64,000 nt of DNA from Blastopirellula marina DSM 3645 (GTDB taxonomy: Bacteria; Planctomycetota; Planctomycetia; Pirellulales; Pirellulaceae): the NCBI RefSeq assembly GCF_000153105.1, contig NZ_CH672377.1, forward strand, positions 7,743-71,742, given 5' to 3'. A program made the position numbers and the translations under genes. The notes under the pieces are model-generated. The model had not been told where the DNA came from and did no database searches. It saw only the letters and a list, made by a program, of their open reading frames with translations. This document shows positions 27,506 to 36,892 of the stretch, piece by piece. Each line of letters begins with the position of its first letter. Position 1 is the stretch's first letter.

Positions 27506-28519
27506 TCACACGATTCGAACCAGCTGCTTACCGAGATTATCCCCGTTAAACAGGCCGATAAATGCTTGGGGCGCCTTTTCTAGGCCTTCGGTGACGCTTT
27601 CTTCCCAGACGACTTCACCGCTTTTGATCAGCGGCGCCATTGCTTGGATGAACTCTTTTTGATCTTGCATGTGGTCGACCACAATAAAGCCCTGCATGCG
27701 GATTCGTTTTGCAACGACCTTAAATAGATTTCGCGGCGCCATGGTCGGCTCGGTCGCATTGTAAATCGAGATCATGCCGCATTCCACGCAGCAACCAAAG
27801 TCATTCATCACTTCGATGGCAGCTTCTAAATGATCGCCGCCTACATTGTCGAAGTAGACGTCGATCCCATCCGGAGCAAGCTGGGCAAGTTCGCCGGCGA
27901 GATCCTCGGTCTGTTTGTAATTGATCACGGCGTCGACTCCCCCCTTTTCTTTGAGCCACGCGATCTTCTCCGCTTTCCCTGCGCTGCCGATCACGCGGCA
28001 GTTTTTGGCTTTGGCAAGTTGGCAAACGACCGAACCAACGGCGCCTGACGCCGCCGAGACAAACAGGGTGCTCCCCGCTTGGAGCTCTGCGATTTTGTGC
28101 AAACCCACCCACGCAGTCATCCCCGTCATCCCCAGGACGCCGAGATAAGCCTGCACCGGAGCAAGTTGGGGATCGACCACGGTGACTCCCTCTCCTGTCG
28201 ATTTCCAGTACTCGCGCCAACCGAGGTTGCCCAGCACGATATCGCCTGCTGGGAACTTGTCATGACGCGACTCGACGACCTCGCCGATACATCCCCCTTC
28301 GAGCGGCTCACCCATCTGGAACGGCGGTACGTAACTCTTGCCGGCCTTCATCCGCCCGCGCATATACGGGTCGACCGACATCCAGAGATTTTTAACCAAG
28401 AACTCCCCTTCCTTGATGGGGGACAGTTCAGCGGTCGTCAGTTTAAAGTTCGACAATGTGGGAAGACCGCTGGGGCGCGAAGCGAGTTCGATTTGCTTGG
28501 ACGTGGTGGTTGCGGTCAT
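27506..28519 (-). CDS. NADPH-dependent medium-chain reductase, CurA-like
   Basis: A 337-residue zinc-independent medium-chain dehydrogenase/reductase. The N-terminal pattern LASRPSGLPTLSNFKL and the downstream SVDPYMRGRM are hallmarks of the CurA/leukotriene B4 12-hydroxydehydrogenase group. VSAASGAVGSVVCQLAKAK at about residue 155 is the NADP-binding Rossmann motif. It probably reduces the double bond of an alpha,beta-unsaturated carbonyl compound with NADPH. The native substrate is unknown. It is flanked by its own intergenic regions and converges with the terminator at 27410. Confidence 0.88.
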   Translation of the reverse strand: MTATTTSKQIELASRPSGLPTLSNFKLTTAELSPIKEGEFLVKNLWMSVDPYMRGRMKAGKSYVPPFQMGEPLEGGCIGEVVESRHDKFPAGDIVLGNLGWREYWKSTGEGVTVVDPQLAPVQAYLGVLGMTGMTAWVGLHKIAELQAGSTLFVSAASGAVGSVVCQLAKAKNCRVIGSAGKAEKIAWLKEKGGVDAVINYKQTEDLAGELAQLAPDGIDVYFDNVGGDHLEAAIEVMNDFGCCVECGMISIYNATEPTMAPRNLFKVVAKRIRMQGFIVVDHMQDQKEFIQAMAPLIKSGEVVWEESVTEGLEKAPQAFIGLFNGDNLGKQLVRIV

Positions 28520-29054
28520 GAGATTGCCTTCGAGAGCGTTGGTGAAAATTTAAGTCCGAGTTTCCCACAGGCCGGGCGAAGTTGCGTCACCGCAGGATCC
28601 CAACTCCCATCGAGTCGAAAGAAAATTGTATCCGACCTGCGAATCGGGAAGACGCAGCGCCGCTGACGACATTGTCTCTCGACAAAACGCACGGACCTGG
28701 GGTCGAGTCACGCATGCAGAAGAACGCGCCGACGCTTGTCCGTCGCCAAGGCTGCGTCAAAAAACCATGGCCCGATCGCCAAACTACGCAGATTAACACT
28801 CAGGCAAAATGGGAAGTTCGATATCCAATGGATTCAGCGGTCCGGTCCGCTGGTCCAACCCAGCCAAATTCGAAGTCGTGCCGTCCACGAGGCCGACTAA
28901 AAAAAATGCTGCGGTCCGGTCCGATCTTCTAGCCGTTGAATCGGCTGGGACGAACTCTACGCAGCAAAACTCGATTTCCGCTGGGCGCACGCGTGAAGAT
29001 CCCTAGACTGGAACAATTGCGATCGAATGGACAACAGGAACTAGCAATAGCGCG
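28520..29054. other. 535-bp non-coding stretch with duplicated GCGGTCCGGTCCG
   Basis: No convincing gene is seen between the CurA-like gene and the PfkB kinase; short frames here have no family resemblance. GCGGTCCGGTCCG occurs at 28837-28849 and again at 28911-28923, 74 bp apart. An oligo-A run of eight lies at 28899-28906. The pair could be an operator for the downstream sugar kinase or a small repeat. No promoter stands out. Confidence 0.4.
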
Positions 29055-29951
29055 ATGACAGAATCTCGACCAGTAATCGGCCTTGGCGAAATTTTATGGG
29101 ACTGCTTCCCAGATGAGCGACGTCCCGGGGGGGCTCCGGCCAACTTTGCATTTCATGCGCAGCAGTTGGGACTCAACGGCGTCGTCCTTTCGCGGGTCGG
29201 TACGGATGAATTGGGGGAAGAATTTGTCCAGTATCTTTCGCGGCATGGCCTGAGCGATCAGTATGTTCAACGCGATGCGGAGCATGCGACGGGGCAAGTG
29301 CGCGTTGAATTTGTCGATGGCGATCCGCAATACACGTTTGTCGACGATGTAGCGTGGGACTATTTGGAGTTTCTGCCGGAGACCGCCGTGCTGTGTGCGA
29401 AAGCGTCGGTCCTCTGTTTTGGGACGCTGGCGCAGCGCAGTCGCGCTAGTCAGTTGATGATTTATGACTGCTTGCGAGCGGCGCCCAGCGATGCTTGGAA
29501 GATCTACGATATCAACCTGCGCCCCCCGTGGTTTAACAAGTCGACGATCGAGTCTTCGCTGCAATTGGCCAACGCGCTGAAACTGAACGAAGACGAAGTG
29601 GTCTATTTGGCCGAAAACTTTGGTCTCCCTACCGAGCTCGAACCCTTCGCGGCCGAAGTTCAGCAATTCTTTGGACTAAAGGCGGTCTGTATCACATTAG
29701 GAGGGGACGGTTGCTTGGTCGCGCGCGGCGACGAGCAAAGCCGGCAGCCGGGGATCCCGATCAAAATTGCCGATACCGTCGGCGCTGGAGATTCGTTCAC
29801 AGCCGCGATCGCGCACGGACTGGTCCAGCAAAAATCGGTCGCCGAGATGGCGCGCTTCGCCAATCACGTAGCGGCGCTGGTCGCATCGCACGCCGGCGCT
29901 ATGCCCGACTTAAGGGTCGAAATCGCTAAAATCCCCCAGAATTCGGCGTAG
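29055..29951 (+). CDS. PfkB-family sugar kinase (fructokinase-like)
   Basis: A 298-residue ribokinase-fold kinase. [21 protein letters not shown] is the N-terminal substrate-side motif, and [12 protein letters not shown] with catalytic base D246 is the PfkB signature. RPGGAPANF and the overall pattern favour fructokinase. The substrate is not proven. The Gly-Gly codons at 29127-29133 form a run of seven G. It is followed 110 bp later by a glucose-dehydrogenase-like gene on the same strand, so both may serve sugar entry into central metabolism. Confidence 0.85.
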   Translation: MTESRPVIGLGEILWDCFPDERRPGGAPANFAFHAQQLGLNGVVLSRVGTDELGEEFVQYLSRHGLSDQYVQRDAEHATGQVRVEFVDGDPQYTFVDDVAWDYLEFLPETAVLCAKASVLCFGTLAQRSRASQLMIYDCLRAAPSDAWKIYDINLRPPWFNKSTIESSLQLANALKLNEDEVVYLAENFGLPTELEPFAAEVQQFFGLKAVCITLGGDGCLVARGDEQSRQPGIPIKIADTVGAGDSFTAAIAHGLVQQKSVAEMARFANHVAALVASHAGAMPDLRVEIAKIPQNSA

Positions 29952-30061
29952 ATCGCCGCCTGGGCCCTACTTTTCGAGGCCGCATGGCCTTTGGTACGAT
30001 AGGCGATCTTAGCCGCACCCTAGCGGCGTCGCTTGCACCATCTGATGAGAGTAACTCACCA

Positions 30062-31165
30062 ATGAAGGCAGTCGCGGTAACGCCCGGCACGCCCCACAGC
30101 GTCCACCTAGAAGATATTCCCATGCCCTCGCTTGACCAGTTTCCCAAGGGGAACGGGGTCTTGGTGAAGATATTGAAAGTCGGCGTGGATGCGACCGACA
30201 AAGAGATCAATGAAGCCTGGTACGGCGGAGCGCCTCCCGGCGACAAATATCTCGTGCTCGGTCACGAATCGTTTGGCGTGGTCCAAGAGGTCGGCCCGAA
30301 TGTCACGCGGGTAAAGCCCGGCGACTATGTCACGGCCACCGTGCGTCGCCCCGGCGGATCGATCTATGACCAGATCGGCACGTACGACATGACTAGCGAA
30401 GAAGTCTATTACGAGCGGGGAATCAACCTGCTGCATGGCTTTCTGACCGAGTACATGGCCGACGAAGAAGAATACATCGTCAAGGTGCCGACCGGCCTCA
30501 AGCACTTGCACGTGCTGATGGAGCCGATGAGCTGCGCCGCCAAAGCGATTCATCAAGCGTACGAAGTCCAGCGCCGCATGAAGGTCTGGCGCCCCGAAGT
30601 CGCGTGGGTGATGGGCGCCGGCCAGATCGGCCTGCTCTCGACCTTGGTTTTGAAACTGCGCGGCTTGCAGGTCTATACGATTGCTCGGGCGCCGGGTCCG
30701 CATCTGAAGTCCGAAATCGTCGAAGGAATGGAAGCGACCTACGTCAGCTCCAAAGAAACTTCGCTGGATGAACTGGTCAAAAAGACCGGTCGGCCGCAGA
30801 TCATCCTTGACGCGACCGGCAGCAGCAAGATGGCCTTCGACGCGATGAAGTATCTGGGTCACAACGGCGTGCTCGCTTGGACGTCGATTACCGGCGCCAA
30901 CCTGCAACACGAAGTTCCCAGCGACAAGCTGAACATCGAATGGGTCCTGGGCAACAAACTGCTGCTCGGGTCGGTCAACGCCAACCGCGAACACTTTGAA
31001 CTCGGCATTCGCGATCTGGCCCTGGGTGACGTCACCTATCCCGGCGTGTTGGAAAAGATTTTGACCAACCCGGTCGATGGTCTCGACAACTACAAAGAGA
31101 TGATGCGTCTGCTGGTCGAAGACAATTCGGCGTTGAAGGTCTACGTCAACGTCGCCGAGGGCTAG
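30062..31165 (+). CDS. glucose 1-dehydrogenase-like medium-chain dehydrogenase
   Basis: A 367-residue zinc-type medium-chain dehydrogenase matching archaeal-type glucose dehydrogenases ([10 protein letters not shown], then [15 protein letters not shown]). The catalytic-zinc residues are His68 and Glu69. The usual Cys in VGICGTD is Asp43 here, a change known from haloarchaeal glucose dehydrogenase. The Rossmann motif is [17 protein letters not shown]. It would oxidise glucose or a related sugar with NAD(P). The start ATG at 30062 was chosen since the longer frame (29984) adds a non-homologous leader. A terminator follows at 31213. Specificity is inferred. Confidence 0.8.
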   Translation: MKAVAVTPGTPHSVHLEDIPMPSLDQFPKGNGVLVKILKVGVDATDKEINEAWYGGAPPGDKYLVLGHESFGVVQEVGPNVTRVKPGDYVTATVRRPGGSIYDQIGTYDMTSEEVYYERGINLLHGFLTEYMADEEEYIVKVPTGLKHLHVLMEPMSCAAKAIHQAYEVQRRMKVWRPEVAWVMGAGQIGLLSTLVLKLRGLQVYTIARAPGPHLKSEIVEGMEATYVSSKETSLDELVKKTGRPQIILDATGSSKMAFDAMKYLGHNGVLAWTSITGANLQHEVPSDKLNIEWVLGNKLLLGSVNANREHFELGIRDLALGDVTYPGVLEKILTNPVDGLDNYKEMMRLLVEDNSALKVYVNVAEG

Positions 31166-31212
31166 CACCGGCGCGGCTCGACGCTTCGCGTGCGGCAAAT
31201 ACAAACGAGAAA

Positions 31213-31251
31213 GGCTCGTCGAACTTACGGTTCGACGAGCCTCTTTTTTGT
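31213..31251 (+). terminator. rho-independent terminator
   Basis: A perfect 13-bp stem (AGGCTCGTCGAAC at 31213-31225 with its inverted copy at 31231-31243), a 5-base loop, and a run of six T. It closes the kinase/glucose dehydrogenase unit 47 bp after the stop. Confidence 0.9.
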
Positions 31252-31321
31252 CCCCCTGGGCGAGGTCTGCTATGATTCTTCTAGCACCCCCTACCCTTCT
31301 CTTCTCCCCCCTTAGAAGATC

Positions 31322-33532
31322 ATGCGCAAACTCACCAGCGGCGGCGGTTGGCAAGCGATCAAATACACGTTCACCAAAGGACGCCAGGCCGGCGGCATTT
31401 GGAAACTGTGGAAAGCGATGCGCAGCAAGAATGCCTGCAAAACCTGCGCACTGGGCATGGGGGGGCAAAGCGGCGGCATGGTCAACGAAGTCGGCAGCTT
31501 CCCCGAGGTCTGCAAAAAGTCGCTACAGGCCATGGTCGCCGACATGCAAGGCGCGATCCAGCCCGAGTTCTGGAAAACCTACAGCGTCGCGCAGCTCGCG
31601 AAGTTCACGCCGTATCAAATGGAGCATAGCGGCCGTTTGGTTCAACCGATGCTCTACGAGCGCGGCGCAGGCAACTATCGCCCCATCGAGTGGGAAGAAG
31701 CGTTCCGCCGCATCGCCGACAAACTCAAGAGCCTGCCGGCCGACGACACCTTCTGGTACTTCAGCGGACGCAGCTCGAACGAGGCCGGCTTTCTGCTGCA
31801 GCTGTTCGCGCGCATCTACGGCACTAACAATGTCAACAATTGCAGCTACTACTGTCATCAGGCGAGCGGCGTGGGACTCGCTTCGACCATCGGCAGCGGG
31901 ACGGCGACGCTGGTGCTGGAAGATGTGGAACACGCCGATCTGGTCTTTTTGATCGGCGGCAATCCGGCCAGCAATCACCCCCGGCTGATGTCATCGCTCA
32001 AGCATATTCGGCGGCGCGGCGGCGAGGTGATCGTCATCAATCCAGTGATCGAAACCGGCCTGGTGAATTTCCGCGTCCCCAGCGATCCGATCAGTCTGCT
32101 GTTTGGCACCAAAATCGCCACGCAGTACGTTCAACCTCATATCGGCGGCGACTTGGCCCTGTTGAAAGGGATCGCCAAGCAGATCGACGAAATGGGCGCC
32201 GCCGACCTGCAATTTCTCGCTGAACATTGCGACGACAGCGAAACCTGGCTCGCTCATCTGCGCGAACTGACATGGGACGAAATCCTGACCAAGTCCGGCG
32301 TCAGTCGCGAACAGATCAACGACATCGCCGCGCGGTACGCCAAGGCCAAGAACGTCGTCTTCAGTTGGACGATGGGCATTACGCATCATGCGCACGGCGT
32401 CGACAACGTCCAAGCGATCGCCGCTCTGGCCGCGATGCGCGGGATGATCGGTCGCCCCCACGCAGGGCTGATGCCGATTCGCGGCCACTCCAACGTGCAA
32501 GGGATCGGCTCGGTCGGCGTGACGCCGCAATTGAAAAGAGCGATCTTTGAACGGCTAGAATCGAATTTCAAATTGCAACTGCCGACATCCGTCGGGCTCG
32601 ATACGCTCGCGTGCATGGAAGCGGCGCACCGCGGCGAGTTGAAGCTGGGCTTCTGTCTCGGCGGCAATCTGTACGGCTCGAACCCCGAGCAAAAGTTCGC
32701 CGGCGAGGCGCTCGAGCAACTAGAGATGATGGTCTTCCTCAGTACGACGCTCAACACAGGACATGGTAACGGCCTGGCGAAAGAAACCCTCATCTTGCCG
32801 GTCCTTGCGCGCGACGAAGAACCGCAGCCGACCACGCAAGAATCGATGTTCAACTACGTCCGGCTCTCCGATGGCGGACCGCGACGTTTGCAAGGTCCGC
32901 TCAGCGAGGTCGAAGTGATTGCGCGCATCGCCAGCGATACGCTGGGGGACGCCGGCGCGATGGATTGGAAATCGATGCAAGATACCGGCAAGATTCGTGA
33001 CGCGATTGCGCAGGTCGTGCCAGGCTTCGAGCAGATCGAAACGATCGACCAAACGAAACAAGAGTTTCAAATCGCCGGGCGAACCTTTCACACGCCGATC
33101 TTCCCCACGCCGACCGGCAAAGTGCAGTTGTTCACACACGAGATTCCGCCGCTCAAAGGGGGCGAAAACCAATTGCGGCTGATGACCGTACGAAGTGAAG
33201 GTCAGTTCAACACCGTCGTCTACGAAGAAGAAGACATCTACCGCGGCATCGATCGCCGCGACGTGATCTTGATTCACCCGGACGATTGTCGCCGGTTGGG
33301 ATTGGCCCAAGATCAAAAGGTCGAGATCCATTCTGACGTCGGCTTGATCCGCGGCTTCCTGGTCCGCGAGTACGAGGATATTCGCCCCGGTAATGCGTTG
33401 ATGTACTACCCCGAAGCGAACGTCCTGGTAGCACGTCGCGCCGATCCCAAGTCGAAGACTCCAGCGTTCAAAGGGGTCGTGATTGACGTCCGCCCGTTGG
33501 GATCAGACTCCTCGGCTGCCGCCGTCGTTTAG
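31322..33532 (+). CDS. FdhF/YdeP-family molybdopterin oxidoreductase
   Basis: A 736-residue molybdopterin enzyme of the YdeP group, related to formate dehydrogenase H. Cys39, Cys42 and Cys64 are candidate Fe-S ligands; a fourth is not obvious. C178 in YYCHQASG aligns by position with the SeCys/Cys that coordinates molybdenum in formate dehydrogenases. Typical cofactor-binding stretches are LIGGNPASNHPRLM and GRPHAGLMPIRGHSN, and the C-terminal domain carries the dinucleotide-binding region (GRTFHTPIFPTPTGKVQLF). The natural substrate of this family is unknown; E. coli YdeP is linked to acid resistance. It starts 70 bp after the terminator at 31213 and so should have its own promoter. Confidence 0.85.
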   Translation: MRKLTSGGGWQAIKYTFTKGRQAGGIWKLWKAMRSKNACKTCALGMGGQSGGMVNEVGSFPEVCKKSLQAMVADMQGAIQPEFWKTYSVAQLAKFTPYQMEHSGRLVQPMLYERGAGNYRPIEWEEAFRRIADKLKSLPADDTFWYFSGRSSNEAGFLLQLFARIYGTNNVNNCSYYCHQASGVGLASTIGSGTATLVLEDVEHADLVFLIGGNPASNHPRLMSSLKHIRRRGGEVIVINPVIETGLVNFRVPSDPISLLFGTKIATQYVQPHIGGDLALLKGIAKQIDEMGAADLQFLAEHCDDSETWLAHLRELTWDEILTKSGVSREQINDIAARYAKAKNVVFSWTMGITHHAHGVDNVQAIAALAAMRGMIGRPHAGLMPIRGHSNVQGIGSVGVTPQLKRAIFERLESNFKLQLPTSVGLDTLACMEAAHRGELKLGFCLGGNLYGSNPEQKFAGEALEQLEMMVFLSTTLNTGHGNGLAKETLILPVLARDEEPQPTTQESMFNYVRLSDGGPRRLQGPLSEVEVIARIASDTLGDAGAMDWKSMQDTGKIRDAIAQVVPGFEQIETIDQTKQEFQIAGRTFHTPIFPTPTGKVQLFTHEIPPLKGGENQLRLMTVRSEGQFNTVVYEEEDIYRGIDRRDVILIHPDDCRRLGLAQDQKVEIHSDVGLIRGFLVREYEDIRPGNALMYYPEANVLVARRADPKSKTPAFKGVVIDVRPLGSDSSAAAVV

Positions 33533-33637
33533 ACAGGTATTGTGCGCAGAATCAGAGGCGCCCAGGGTGTACGAATTGGATGTCGCGACTAAAGTGGTAA
33601 AGAGCCCCCAACTCCTTTCACACGTCCGAGCAGACTT

Positions 33638-36277
33638 ATGACGCACCGCCTATTCGTACTGGGCGTTTTCTCGATTTTTCTTGCCGTTTTTTCTACCCCG
33701 TCTGCTCATGCAGCCGAAGAGTATCGCGTTTGTCGCTATTGCGGCGACTCGCATGACGCTCGCGGGATGTTCGGCGTCGACCTGGAAGGAGATGGACGTC
33801 GCTACGCGCCGATTCGTCAGGTAGACGTGTTGCACATCAAGCTGGATGTGACGCCTGACTTTACTCAGCGGACGGTCGAGTGCGTCACCACGATCAAATT
33901 TGTGCCGTTACGGCAACCGCTGCGAGAATTGAAGCTTGACGCGATGGAGCTGACGATCGATCGCGTCCGCGGGTCGGCCGAGATCTCCGACTTCGCAACC
34001 ACCAAAAAAGAGTTGACGATCGCCTTCGCCGAGCCGATTCCGGTGGGGGAAGAAGCGTTTGTCGAGATCGCTCATCACAGCCAACCGACCGGCGGTTTCT
34101 ATTTCCGCACGCCGGAGATGGGCTACCCGGCCGACGACATCCATTGCTGGACGCAGGGAGAATCGCATTTCGCGCGGCAGTGGTTTCCTTGCTTTGACTA
34201 TCCCAACGAACGTTCGACCACCGAAGTGATCTGCCGCGTTCCGCCCACGATGACCGTCGTCTCGAATGGTCGCCAGATAGGGGACGAAGTCGACGCCGAG
34301 TCAGGATTGCGAGTCGTACATTGGCTGCATGACAAGCCGCACGTCAACTATTTGATCTGCCTGGTCGCCGGTAATCTGGAGAAGCTCGAAAAGATGTCAG
34401 GCGACGTTCCGCTCGGCTTTTACACGCAGCCTTCGTGGAAGGAACATGCGGAGAACTCGTTTGCGGATACGGCCGACATCATGGATTTCTTTCAGAAAGA
34501 AATCGGCGTCCCCTATCCGTGGCCCAAGTACGATCAGGTCACCATCGCCGACTTTATGGCAGGCGGGATGGAAAATACGACCATCACCACGCTGACCGAC
34601 GGCACCATCCACGCCGCCGAGACCGAAAACGTGAAAACGTCGCATGGTCTCGACGCGCATGAAATGGCGCATCAATGGTTCGGCGATTATGTCACCTGCG
34701 TCGATTGGAGCCATCTCTGGTTGAACGAAGGGTTCGCGACCTACTACACCCATTTGTACGAAGGAAAAAAATCGGGACGCGACGCGATGCTGTATGGGCT
34801 CTATCGCGACGCGACCGGGCGAATCCTGACGCAAACCAGCGACAAGAAACCGATCGTCTGGAACCAATACAAAAACTCGGGCCAGCAGTTTGACTATCGC
34901 GCCTACCCGAAAGGGAGTTGGGTTCTGCACATGCTCCGCAATCAGCTGGGCGAAGATCTTTTTCGCGAGTGCGTCAAAACCTATCTCGAGCGTAACGCGT
35001 TGTCGAGCGTCGCGACTCCGGCGCTGCAATCGACGATCGAAGAAGTGAGCGGTCGCAGCTTCGATCAGTTTTTTGATCAATGGGTTTATCACGCTCGCTT
35101 TCCGGATCTCAAAATCACCTATCGCTGGCTCCCCCACGAAAAGCTGGCCCACCTGACGCTGGAGCAGACCCACGAAACCAACGATGCGGTTCTGCTGTAC
35201 GCTTTCCCGGCGACCTTTCGCTTTGACTCGAAAAGCGGCTCGGTGTCGCGCACGTTCCGTGCCGACGGCAAAAAGCAGGAGTGGTTCGTGCCGCTCGACG
35301 AAAAGCCGCAAGTGGTCCGCTTCGATCCCGACTACGCCTTATTGGCCCGCGTGACCTTCGAGAAGCCGAACGAAATGCTGTTCGCCCAACTGAAAAACCA
35401 GGACTACATGGTCGGCCGCCTGTGGGCGATCGAACAGTTGGAGAAGAAGAAGTCGGACGACGTGGTCGAAGCATTAACAACGGCGCTGCAAACGGATTCT
35501 TTTTACGGGGTTCGCAAAGAAGCGACCCAAGCACTGCAAAAAATACATAACGACAAAGCGTTTGACGCGCTGCTCGCTTCGACCGAACAAAGCGACGCGC
35601 GGGTTCGCCTGGAAGTGATCGAGGCGCTCGGCCGCTTCTATCGCCCAACGCGGGTCAATGACTTTGTCGAAATGGTCCGTAGCGAATCGAATCCGGCGAT
35701 TCAAGCCGCGCTCGTCCGCTCGCTAGGAAAATACCATGACGAAGCGGTCGATGGCTTGCTGCTCGAATTGCTGAAGTCCAACACCTTCCGTAACGAATTG
35801 CTGGGCGCCGCGATCGAAGCGATCAACGCTCGACGCGATGCGAGTATGGCGAGCGTGTTGATGGAGACGATTGAGACGCGTCGCGGCGACTTCACCACGT
35901 CAGGTCTGGCCTCGGCGTTAACCACGCTGGCCCGCATTAGCGAAGACCAAGACGACACCGCGGCGCAGCGCAAACTGCTGTTAGCCCAACTGAGCGACCT
36001 CCGCAGCCCGGTCCGCCAAGGAGCGCTGCAAGCGCTCGGCCTGCTGGGAGATGTCGAAGCGCTTAGCGTCCTCGAAACCTTCGCCGCCAGCGCCGCCGAA
36101 AAAGAATCGGAAGCAGCGGCGAAAAAAGCGATCGAAGAACTACGCGCCGAAAAGCCGGCCGCACCGCGAGAACTGAGCGAACTCCGCAAACTGATCGATG
36201 CGTTGAAAAAGCAAAACGAAAAGTTAATCGAGGATGTGAATACGCTCAAAAAGAAGGTCGAAGCCAAAGCCAAGTAA
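33638..36277 (+). CDS. secreted M1-family aminopeptidase with HEAT-like repeats
   Basis: An 879-residue exported zinc metallopeptidase. It has signal peptide residues 1-26 (LGVFSIFLAVFSTPSAHA) and a Cys-rich stretch CRYCGDSH. The exopeptidase motif GGMEN lies near residue 309. The zinc site is H341-E-x-x-H345 with E364 in LNEGFATYY. Beyond residue about 590, HEAT-like repeats run to 830, and the last 40 residues are a coiled coil (LIDALKKQNEKLIEDVN). It probably trims peptides in the periplasm for nutrition or turnover. The HEAT/coiled-coil extension is beyond the core M1 enzyme. A hairpin follows at 36313. Confidence 0.9.
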   Translation: MTHRLFVLGVFSIFLAVFSTPSAHAAEEYRVCRYCGDSHDARGMFGVDLEGDGRRYAPIRQVDVLHIKLDVTPDFTQRTVECVTTIKFVPLRQPLRELKLDAMELTIDRVRGSAEISDFATTKKELTIAFAEPIPVGEEAFVEIAHHSQPTGGFYFRTPEMGYPADDIHCWTQGESHFARQWFPCFDYPNERSTTEVICRVPPTMTVVSNGRQIGDEVDAESGLRVVHWLHDKPHVNYLICLVAGNLEKLEKMSGDVPLGFYTQPSWKEHAENSFADTADIMDFFQKEIGVPYPWPKYDQVTIADFMAGGMENTTITTLTDGTIHAAETENVKTSHGLDAHEMAHQWFGDYVTCVDWSHLWLNEGFATYYTHLYEGKKSGRDAMLYGLYRDATGRILTQTSDKKPIVWNQYKNSGQQFDYRAYPKGSWVLHMLRNQLGEDLFRECVKTYLERNALSSVATPALQSTIEEVSGRSFDQFFDQWVYHARFPDLKITYRWLPHEKLAHLTLEQTHETNDAVLLYAFPATFRFDSKSGSVSRTFRADGKKQEWFVPLDEKPQVVRFDPDYALLARVTFEKPNEMLFAQLKNQDYMVGRLWAIEQLEKKKSDDVVEALTTALQTDSFYGVRKEATQALQKIHNDKAFDALLASTEQSDARVRLEVIEALGRFYRPTRVNDFVEMVRSESNPAIQAALVRSLGKYHDEAVDGLLLELLKSNTFRNELLGAAIEAINARRDASMASVLMETIETRRGDFTTSGLASALTTLARISEDQDDTAAQRKLLLAQLSDLRSPVRQGALQALGLLGDVEALSVLETFAASAAEKESEAAAKKAIEELRAEKPAAPRELSELRKLIDALKKQNEKLIEDVNTLKKKVEAKAK

Positions 36278-36312
36278 GCCGCGATTGATTGATCGGCGAC
36301 CGCAATTTTGGC

Positions 36313-36345
36313 TGCCTCCCCGCATTGGCGGGGAGGCATTCTTGC
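36313..36345 (+). terminator. terminator hairpin
   Basis: An 11-bp perfect stem (TGCCTCCCCGC at 36313-36323 and its inverted copy at 36328-36338) with an ATTG loop. The T tract is weak (TTCTTG). It sits between two convergent genes and could serve both. Confidence 0.6.
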
Positions 36346-36391
36346 TTGCCGATAGGAGTTGCCGCGGTTAGAAGCTGATCGCCGCGCCCGT

Positions 36392-36817
36392 TTAGGGCTT
36401 CTCCACGACGATCTCGATTTCCTTGTCTCCGGAGACTTCGATCTGGATGCCGGAGGTTTCATAGGATTGGAACTTTTTCGCGACCAGCGACTTTCTTCCA
36501 ACGCCGCCTGACGGATCGGCCGCATAGGCGTCGATAGACGCTTGATAAACCCCATCCGGAACGCCGCCATCGATCATTCCTAAATCGACGGTTCCATCCT
36601 CTTGGATGTAGCCAAAGGTTTCGAATTCATCACCGACGATTCTCACCTGGCCGGAGGTCAACGGCGTACCGTCCTCAAATTTAACCGTAGCGATCACCCG
36701 GTTCTCGGAATAGCCGGAGCAACCGACGAGCACGATGGTCGCCAACAGCAGAGTAATCATGCCAAACAATCTAGTCACGTTTGGTATCCTTTTCGAAATT
36801 GTATTGTCGTTTCCCAC
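36392..36817 (-). CDS. small lipoprotein, carboxypeptidase-regulatory-like
   Basis: A 141-residue lipoprotein. A hydrophobic segment ends in the lipobox LVGC near residue 33, then a beta-rich domain (VIATVKFEDGTPLTSGQVRI) resembling the carboxypeptidase-regulatory-like fold often encoded downstream of DUF1559 genes in planctomycetes. The annotated start is GTG at 36817. A GTG at 36778 or the ATG at 36760 would give a shorter leader that fits a normal lipoprotein signal better. It lies 75 bp downstream of the DUF1559 gene, likely in the same operon. Function unknown. Confidence 0.65.
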   Translation of the reverse strand: MGNDNTISKRIPNVTRLFGMITLLLATIVLVGCSGYSENRVIATVKFEDGTPLTSGQVRIVGDEFETFGYIQEDGTVDLGMIDGGVPDGVYQASIDAYAADPSGGVGRKSLVAKKFQSYETSGIQIEVSGDKEIEIVVEKP

Positions 36818-36892
36818 CCTTAGATGGGACGATGGGGTCAGATCGACGCGCCATCGTCCTGTTTGTCGCCGCAGCCGGCATCGGCACGCGCC

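Noticed and set aside
30107-31468. A 453-codon open frame on the minus strand
   Set aside because: It is antisense to the glucose dehydrogenase gene and its terminator, with no recognisable domain.
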